Source: Leucaena leucocephala
Lineage: Eukaryota > Streptophyta > Magnoliopsida > Fabales > Fabaceae
Direction: 5' to 3'
Assembly (NCBI GenBank): GCA_037074615.1
Contig: CM073518.1
Span: 17,560,501 to 17,624,500 of the forward strand
Length of the DNA stretch: 64,000 nucleotides
Both the position numbers and the translations under genes were made by a program. The notes beneath the pieces were generated by a model, which saw nothing but the letters and a program-made list of their open reading frames with translations, did no database searches and was not told where the DNA came from. This document shows positions 58,001-64,000 of the stretch, one piece after another (the stretch's first letter is position 1; each line of letters starts with the position of its first letter).

Positions 58001-60274
58001 AATAGAATACATACTTATGATATTAATAATTTTCTTTCAAATTATCCTAACTATTGAAGTATCCATAAATTTGACTTACAATATATAGAGTTTATATACA
58101 CTACAAAAATGATTTTGTCCAACCAATCAAAGATCAACATTAATTATTTATAATAAAATTTTCATAAAATTAAATCAATTATCAATCTCCTAATTCAAAT
58201 GTAATATGCATATAAATTTTTGTTTTTCTAAAGTATACAATTCCACCATTCATAATATGATGAATTGGTAAAATATCATACTATTTATGATGAAATTGAT
58301 TTAATCATATTACAGACATCCAAATAAATCAAGTTTTAAGTTTAAACTTGAAATCGTTTTGTTTTCTTCCCCTAAATTTCTGATGTATCTTATTACATGT
58401 TTTTAAAAAAATCTCAATCGTAGAGTTCACTCAAAATTTAAAAATGCATATCTGTCACTAAATTTTATAGATACTATCACATAAAATAAATTCAATTGCA
58501 ATGTGTATTATTATGATAAATGTTTTGAACTCATATAAATGATATATATTTACTTTTTATATATCTAAATTTACAAATAAATTAACATAATATTACTATC
58601 ATAAAATGACCAATAACTCCTTTTCAATTTAATCTATCTGGTTTCATATCACACACTTATCAACATCACAATAACAAATACTTATAATTATTTATCTTTC
58701 ACAAATCGTAATAAATTCAAATGCTAATAAAAATTAAATATCACATACCTTTTAGGTTTATGGCTATTTCTTTTTGCTTTACAATAACTCTGTGCATCTT
58801 TCTCCACAGTCCTTTGCCTCGAATATCATAATTACTTTTAATAATTTTTATAAAATCTCATAGTCCTTTTGGTGTCATCACCAATTTTGATATTTAATTT
58901 CAATAGATTCATGTATATTTGTCCATATGAATTCCGGTCACATTTTAACATTTGTCTTTTGTCTATATGACTTATAGTTGTATTATAACATTTGTTCACA
59001 AAGATATTATTATTTCCACAATCATGGCTCAATGGCCAAGATAAAATATCATTAGCTTTCAATTGTCAATTTCCATTGCAGTGTGGTTATAGTCATTATT
59101 ATTTTCTCATAGATATGTTCTATATTATAATAACAGATCATCAATTTTTTAAAATTATATATTAATTAGTCTTCAAGACTATCACTTTTTAATGACATGA
59201 TTCTCTATAAGCTATTAGTCTATAGGACTATAGCAAAAATATTTTTTTTAATGCTATACAACTCGTTTTGGACTATTTGACATTTAAATCATTAGCCTTT
59301 AGGATTTTAATATTTATAATCATTGGATCATCAAATTGTCATAATATTTTTCTTGCAATTGTCATTTATAAGAACCACGAGATTATCTTCTACCAAAGAA
59401 CCATCTATTATCAAAAGTGATATGACTTCTGATTATCTAATCACAAAATTAAGTGTATTATGGCTTATGGCCACAAAATTATATATATAGAGGGAGAATA
59501 TAGAAGAGACAAATAAATCTATTAAAACACAAATTAATATAGCGGGGAGGGAAATTAATTACCAATATAAAAATATAGATGCAGTAATCTAAATTAGCGC
59601 ATGAATAATACTGAAACAAAATAAATTAAATAAATTCAATCTCATAATTAAATAAATTTCAAAATAGTTAGGGCTTTTACTGGGTAGAGCCGGGTATCGG
59701 GCTGCAAAATGCAGCCCATATTTTTTTCTGGCAGGGCACTGAGCAGGGGGCTGCCCTGCCCATGTACACTCCTAATAAATATATTCAGACAACGTGAACA
59801 AACCCAATAAAATGAAAGAAACATGTAAATGACATAAATTAGGTGTGCGTGTCAATTGTAAACTGTGAACATAAAAATAAACAATATAGAACATAACATA
59901 AAAATAAATAACAAGATAAAAGATAACAAAAGAAAAAATAAATATAGATAACAAAAATAAAAATAACAAAAATAATATAGAACAATAGATATCATAAAAA
60001 TAGAAATATAAAATAACGTAGATAACAAACAAAATAATAGTATAATATGAGACAAACAATATGATAAATATAGATAACAAAATATAACGAAAATGATTAA
60101 AAAATAACAAAAAACATATTGAATATAGTAAATATACAGAAAATTAAAGTTGCACATGATAACTAGGTGAAAGAAATATTTGTGTAAATAGAGCATTATC
60201 ATATACCACAAGAACGTATGAATCTATAAGAAATTTATACCTCAAATTTTTAGAGCAAACTCATGCTGATAACA
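55023..60274 (-). pseudogene. Eroded copia gag-pol interior of element 4
   Basis: No continuous coding remains. Matches to element 2 by short nucleotide blocks place reverse-transcriptase-like sequence around 55700-56000, the linker near 56330 and integrase-like sequence around 56520-57300. The stretch 59820-60130 is A-rich low complexity, and open frames there on the minus strand are artefacts. A GC-richer patch at 59690-59760 looks foreign, with 'gggctgc' and 'ggctgccctgccc' and a hAT-like end 'gtacactccta'. Confidence 0.55.
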
Positions 60275-60611
60275 TATTATAAAAATGAGAGAAAATGAAG
60301 AAACTAGAGAGAAATAACAAGACAAGAGATAGTGAGAAGAGACAAGAGAGTATTATTCATTCATTTATATATTCATACTTATACAAATATCTTATATATG
60401 GCCTCTATTTATATATCCCAACCATTAAATACTAAACCTAAAGTTGTAAAGGAATAAATATTAATGTAATGGCATTAACAATAAGAAACTCATCTCAAAT
60501 CATTTATTTGGGAGGTTAGGGGTTTATGATATTAAGAGAGAAGAAATTTTAAGAAGAATTCTAAGAACTCAGGGTTATGGACATCCACACATGCATGTAA
60601 TATTTATAACA
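60275..60611 (-). repeat. 5' LTR of copia element 4
   Basis: 337 bp, partner of 54708-55022. It is followed inside, on the minus strand, by 'tgttatcagcatgagtt', the same primer-site sequence as in element 2. Confidence 0.87.
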
Positions 60612-61180
60612 AGTTATAATTAATTATTTATGATTATTATAAATTATCATTATGGTTAAAAATTGAAAATATCAATGAATAAGATTACTGATTAATTATT
60701 ATTATGGGGCTCAAAATCTTTTAAAAATAAAAAAAATTATGATTATTATGAATCATTATTATGGTTAAAAATTTAAAATATCATAAAATCAACTAATGAG
60801 ATTACTTATTAATTATCATTATGGGCTCAAACTCTTTCAAATATAAAATTAGATTACTAATTGAGATTATTGATTGCCACAAAATTAGATTACTAATTAG
60901 GATTATTGATTGCCATAGGTAAATAAATAAATTAAAAATTTGAGTCTAACCGATTCAAACATATTTTTAACTGAACTAGATATTATAAGATTTTAAAAAT
61001 ATATTGATAATTTATAGTTGTAACATTCTTTTTACTTAATTAAATTGTCTTTTTATTAAAAAAAAACAAAGAAAGAAAGAAGAAAGAGTGGAAAAAGAGA
61101 GGAGGGAAGCAAATATTGACATGTATTGCTTTCGGCTTTATTTGGTAATTTTTTCGATAAAGAGACCAAATAATATTATC
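60612..61180. repeat. Non-coding DNA with two small tandem duplications
   Basis: A roughly 110-bp tandem duplication spans about 60630-60850 ('gattattataaattatcatt' against 'gattattatgaatcattatt', each followed by 'atggttaaaaatt'). A second, about 45-bp duplication spans about 60848-60920 ('aaattagattactaattgag' against 'aaattagattactaattagg'). Imperfect copies, no gene. Confidence 0.65.
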
Positions 61181-61395
61181 TCCGTTCCTTAATATAAAAT
61201 CTATTTAATTAATTTTAATAAATAAAAAATTAATTAAGTTAGTTATTTATAATTATTGTATATTAATTTTTTTAAAATATCCTTTTAATCATGTGCATTT
61301 AGACTATCCCTTAATAGATACCCTTTAATATGTATAATCATATAGAGATATTTTAGGAAAAATATTATCACTTACACAATAGGGAGAGGATTTGA
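61181..61395. mobile_element. Possible diverged Stowaway-like MITE
   Basis: The left end 'ctccgttccttaatataaaa' followed by 'ctatttaattaatttt' resembles the end of the MITE at 62893-63273. A matching right end is only suggested by 'aatagggag' near 61380, so this may be a half copy. Confidence 0.35.
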
Positions 61396-62892
61396 TATAT
61401 GTTTCTCATATAAAGCAATGTTATTTTTGTTAGTGCGTTGGCATAGGGTAGAGATTGATTGTTATCTAAAGTTAAATTTAATAATTAATTAATCAAATAT
61501 GTTAGACTGACCACTGCAATCTATCCAAAGTCAAATAAAACACTTCTATTGTTAAAAAAAAATAAAATAAACATGTAAATAAATGAATTTTTATAGATAA
61601 AAAGCTTCCATTTTTTGTTTCTTTCACCATTATTCTTATCGCCCATGAATTAATTAACACTGAGAACTGTTAATTTGACACTATCATACTTGTTGTGATT
61701 AAAAGGGACTCCCCCATAAATGTTATTTGATTATGATTGATTTAATTTTTTTTCTTTATTTATAATTTCATATTCCATTTAGGTTGACACTATCGTATTT
61801 ATTGCGATTGTTGTAATTAATTATATATTAATGTATTTATTAGAGTTTCCCATTATCATTTTATTTATACCAAATAGATACAAAAATATGTACACTCAAC
61901 AATGTCTCTTCATTTTGTGTAAGCTTGTTAATCTCTCATTTTTTATTTAACAAGATTAATGTAAATTTTATCAAATTCAAGCTTTTGATGTTATTTTTTA
62001 TGCAGGGAAAAATCTGACAAGTGTATTGAATGAATGAATTCTTCTTCGACTCAAGATAAAAACAATGGAAGTACACTGCGTGTAATTTATATTTCAAATT
62101 ACAAATCTTTCCGTATTTTAATTTAATTTTAAATTTTGAATATTTATATTTATGCCAACAGGGGAATATTACAAAACACTAGCCCCTTATTCTCTCAGGG
62201 ATATTTGGTCAGTGCGAGAAGAAACTTTTCATTTCTATTGCACAAAAAAAAAATGAAATGTGTAATATTTATTATACCTCTATCATCAATGCTCTATACT
62301 TATATACAAAATCAATTTTTCTTTTCATTCTATTTTACATCACATGGCTACTCATTTTGTAAAACAATGATGGCATGACGATAAGACATGTTTAATTTAA
62401 AATAAACTAAGATGGCAAAGAAGAATTCCAACTCTTTTATCACCAAAAACAAAAAAGAATTCGAAATCTTCTTTGCTAATTATTCAGAATCTTCTCTGAT
62501 CATTCTTCTGCTTCCATTGCTACTGATATAATTAAACTGGCAAAAGGATCTGTAACAAAATTGTTTTATGTTAGAAGTATCAGCATTCATGCATGAATGA
62601 ATATTATTGATTGAATTGTGCTTAGTATTTTATTAATTAGTTAAAAGTTTCCAAAGCCAGATTTATTTTCATTCCTCGAGAAAATAAAGTGTACAAGGTA
62701 TTTGTGGGAATAATTAGTCACTAGTCAACTACTATCATCCCAGGAATCAAACAGAAATCAACAACAAATTTGATCCCAATCCGCAATAATTACCATATGA
62801 TTTGTTTCATTTTTTGTATTAATTGTACATTAGGCTTGTCCGTTATACCAAAATAGCTTAATCTACTTGGTTAGACTCACTACAAGCTTATA
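61396..62892. other. Non-coding stretch
   Basis: AT-rich. The open frame at 62136-62378 shows no domain and I do not call it a gene. No repeat structure recognised. Confidence 0.45.
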
Positions 62893-63273
62893 CTATTTCC
62901 AGTTCTTAATATAAAAACTATTTAACTAATTTGGTTATTGAGCAGGATCTCCTGATCAATAACTTATCTAAGGATTTAATTTTTGATAGAGCACAATAGC
63001 GTCATGCAATTTATATAGCTGACCCCACTTAATGGCATAAGGCTTGTTGTATTGTTGTAAAGAAATAAGATAAGTTAGTTTATTATAACAAATGTGACCC
63101 GATCTCCCTAAAATATCTGTGTATAATATTATGTTACATATCAGTTTATAAATTAAATAAATTAGTTTGGGGGGAAAACGACAACCATGGGAAACAAAAT
63201 GTATTAAAATCTTATATTTAGGACTAAATCTAACCCCCCCCTAAGTAGTTCCTATATTAAGGACAAAAGGGAG
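62893..63273. mobile_element. Stowaway-like MITE
   Basis: About 380 bp. The left end is CTATTTCCAGTTCTTAATAT and the right end on the other strand is CTCCCTTTTGTCCTTAATAT, both flanked by TA (62891-62892 and 63274-63275). TA target duplication, CTCCCT-type end and lack of coding sequence fit Stowaway (Tc1/mariner) MITEs. Confidence 0.6.
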
Positions 63274-63473
63274 TATATTTTTGAGATGCATGTTCCTTTT
63301 ATCATGCAGCAAAGCCAGAAAAATTTCAAGTATAAAGCTTAGAACCCATTTGTTAAACCAATATCAGAGCTAGAAGACAGGGATATATTAACATACCTGA
63401 TGACAACAAATTGCTGGTAAAGATATCTGCTGAGAGCTGCCAAAGCATCCATGGCAAGTTATTGGAAAAGCTC
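63274..63473. other. 3' flank of the PPR gene
   Basis: Short spacer between the MITE and the PPR stop codon region; probable 3' untranslated sequence of the PPR gene. Nothing else seen. Confidence 0.4.
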
Positions 63474-63660
63474 TCACCAGAAGTCACCGCAAGAACACGA
63501 TGCGTTCTTGAAATGATGGAAGAGGCTACTATCTCTCACTATAAATTCTCGATTGTAGATGTTAGACAGGAGTTTAAGCATGGCAATCATTAAGAAGCAT
63601 GCCAACCGCTCGCTGTGAATTTCTAACTCGAATTCCGTTTCTTCCTCATTTTCAACATGC
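63474..63660 (-). pseudogene. Broken DYW domain of the PPR gene
   Basis: In a different frame from the E-type region, the minus strand reads NEEETEFELEIHSERLACFL (about 63580-63650). It then gives LLSNIYNREFIVRDSS, FHHFKNASCSCGDFW and a stop at 63474-63476. This is the end of a DYW cytidine-deaminase-like domain. The HSE zinc/catalytic pair is present. About 30 residues between 'HSERLA' and 'LLSNIYNRE' are missing, however, including the CxxCH part of the zinc site. A frameshift at about 63650-63675 separates it from the E+ motif. The domain can be neither translated in frame nor active. Confidence 0.8.
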
Positions 63661-64000
63661 AGCAGAACTTGTCTGGAATATGTCCTGCAAGTTTCAGTTT
63701 CTCTCTCATCTCACTCAACTTAGCATATATATCTTCATTTTGGGCATGTGACATATCGCCTGCAACAAACTGGTGCACTTTGCCTCCTTGCTCGATGAAA
63801 CTGAATCTAGCATCCTTTTTTACCCCTCTCTTCTTCATCATTTCTCTTACATGGGAGACTTTATCCCACTTACCAGATGCAGCATACATGTTATAAAGCA
63901 CTATATAGCCCCCAGCAGCATTTGGATCCACCTCGATCAAACTGCAAGCAGCATATTCTCCAATTTCCCAAGTTTTCATGGTTCCTAGAACCGCCAAGCA
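63623..64000 (-). CDS. Pentatricopeptide-repeat protein, E/E+ region (5' part outside window)
   Basis: The frame enters from beyond the window end and stops at 63623. EYAACSLIEVDPNAAGGYIV and LYNMYAASGKWDKVSHVREM, then KKRGVKKDARFSFIEQGGKV with HQFVAGDMSHAQNEDIY, are the E and E+ motifs that close plant PLS-class PPR proteins. Those proteins act in mitochondria or chloroplasts, mainly in C-to-U RNA editing. The last residues after GHIPD (CCMLKMRKKRNSS) come from a frameshift into the DYW coding sequence. The product would therefore be an E+-type protein with a short aberrant tail. Whether the rest of the gene is intact cannot be seen. Confidence 0.82.
   Translation of the reverse strand, partial: CLAVLGTMKTWEIGEYAACSLIEVDPNAAGGYIVLYNMYAASGKWDKVSHVREMMKKRGVKKDARFSFIEQGGKVHQFVAGDMSHAQNEDIYAKLSEMREKLKLAGHIPDKFCCMLKMRKKRNSS

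Larger units (their letters stand above)
54708..60611 (-). mobile_element. Copia LTR retrotransposon 4, old and eroded
   Basis: Bounded by LTRs of 315 and 337 bp and a near-matching target duplication (ggtta at 54703-54707, agtta at 60612-60616). Termini are TGTTATAA...TTATAACA. Minus-strand purine tract 'ccaaggggaag' lies beside the left LTR, and 'gttatcagcatga' beside the right one. The interior has no useful open frames, but short blocks match copia element 2. For example, 56336-56395 ('ggagcattttcagctggaac') corresponds to 26424-26480, and 55040-55130 to 24250-24360. It belongs to the same family as element 2 but is far older. Confidence 0.85.

Noticed and set aside
59772..60211. Two overlapping Phe/Tyr/Ile-rich open frames resembling membrane proteins
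   Set aside because: They are produced by A-rich low-complexity DNA read in reverse; no coding bias.
62136..62378. 80-codon open frame
   Set aside because: AT-rich chance frame with no domain, splice context or repeat association.

Overview
This window is plant nuclear DNA, most likely from a eudicot. It is AT-rich, it holds spliced genes (GT-AG introns) of plant families, and it is packed with plant-type transposable elements: Ty1/copia, CACTA, Stowaway- and hAT-like elements and long solo LTRs. The species cannot be decided from the sequence alone. Coordinates were read by eye and no database search or alignment program was run.

Layout. 1-3297: non-coding DNA with one inverted-repeat MITE. 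3298-11331: complete but broken copia element 1 (+), with matching LTRs and a 5-bp target duplication, and an unusual extra reading frame before gag. 11332-13680: relict host DNA with a calmodulin-like (CML13/14-type) pseudogene. About 13680-17900: decayed CACTA element (-) with a Ulp1-like peptidase part, a tandemly duplicated segment and a nested SINE-like insert. 18290-31640: two diverged copies of an RRM-like gene region. The first copy is interrupted by a 2.8-kb solo LTR (19573-22368); copia element 2 (23950-29647, -) lies between them. 31680-33240: a tandem array. 33795-35019: hAT-like non-autonomous element. 35175-41109: copia element 3 (-), probably nested in an older LTR related to the 2.8-kb solo LTR. 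42467-42979: a second long-inverted-repeat MITE. 43312-46853: second CACTA element (+).

46999-49967 (-) holds the only apparently intact host gene: five exons, all in phase 0, encoding about 360 residues. It has an organelle-type N terminus and the first RecA-like half of an RH39-type DEAD-box helicase in which the ATPase motifs are altered. Directly after motif III it joins a C-terminal MLLE (PABC)-like domain. This DEAD-like/MLLE fusion is the most interesting item in the window.

50670-53160: SIRE/Maximus-like solo LTR with a perfect target duplication and internal repeats of a palindromic core. 53780-54266: third MITE of the inverted-repeat family. 54708-60611: copia element 4 (-), an old relative of element 2. 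62893-63273: Stowaway-like MITE. 63474-64000 (-): 3' end of a DYW-type pentatricopeptide-repeat gene that runs off the window; a frameshift and an internal deletion have destroyed its DYW domain. The window is therefore a gene-poor, nested-repeat segment with one spliced gene, one truncated PPR gene and several host-gene relics.
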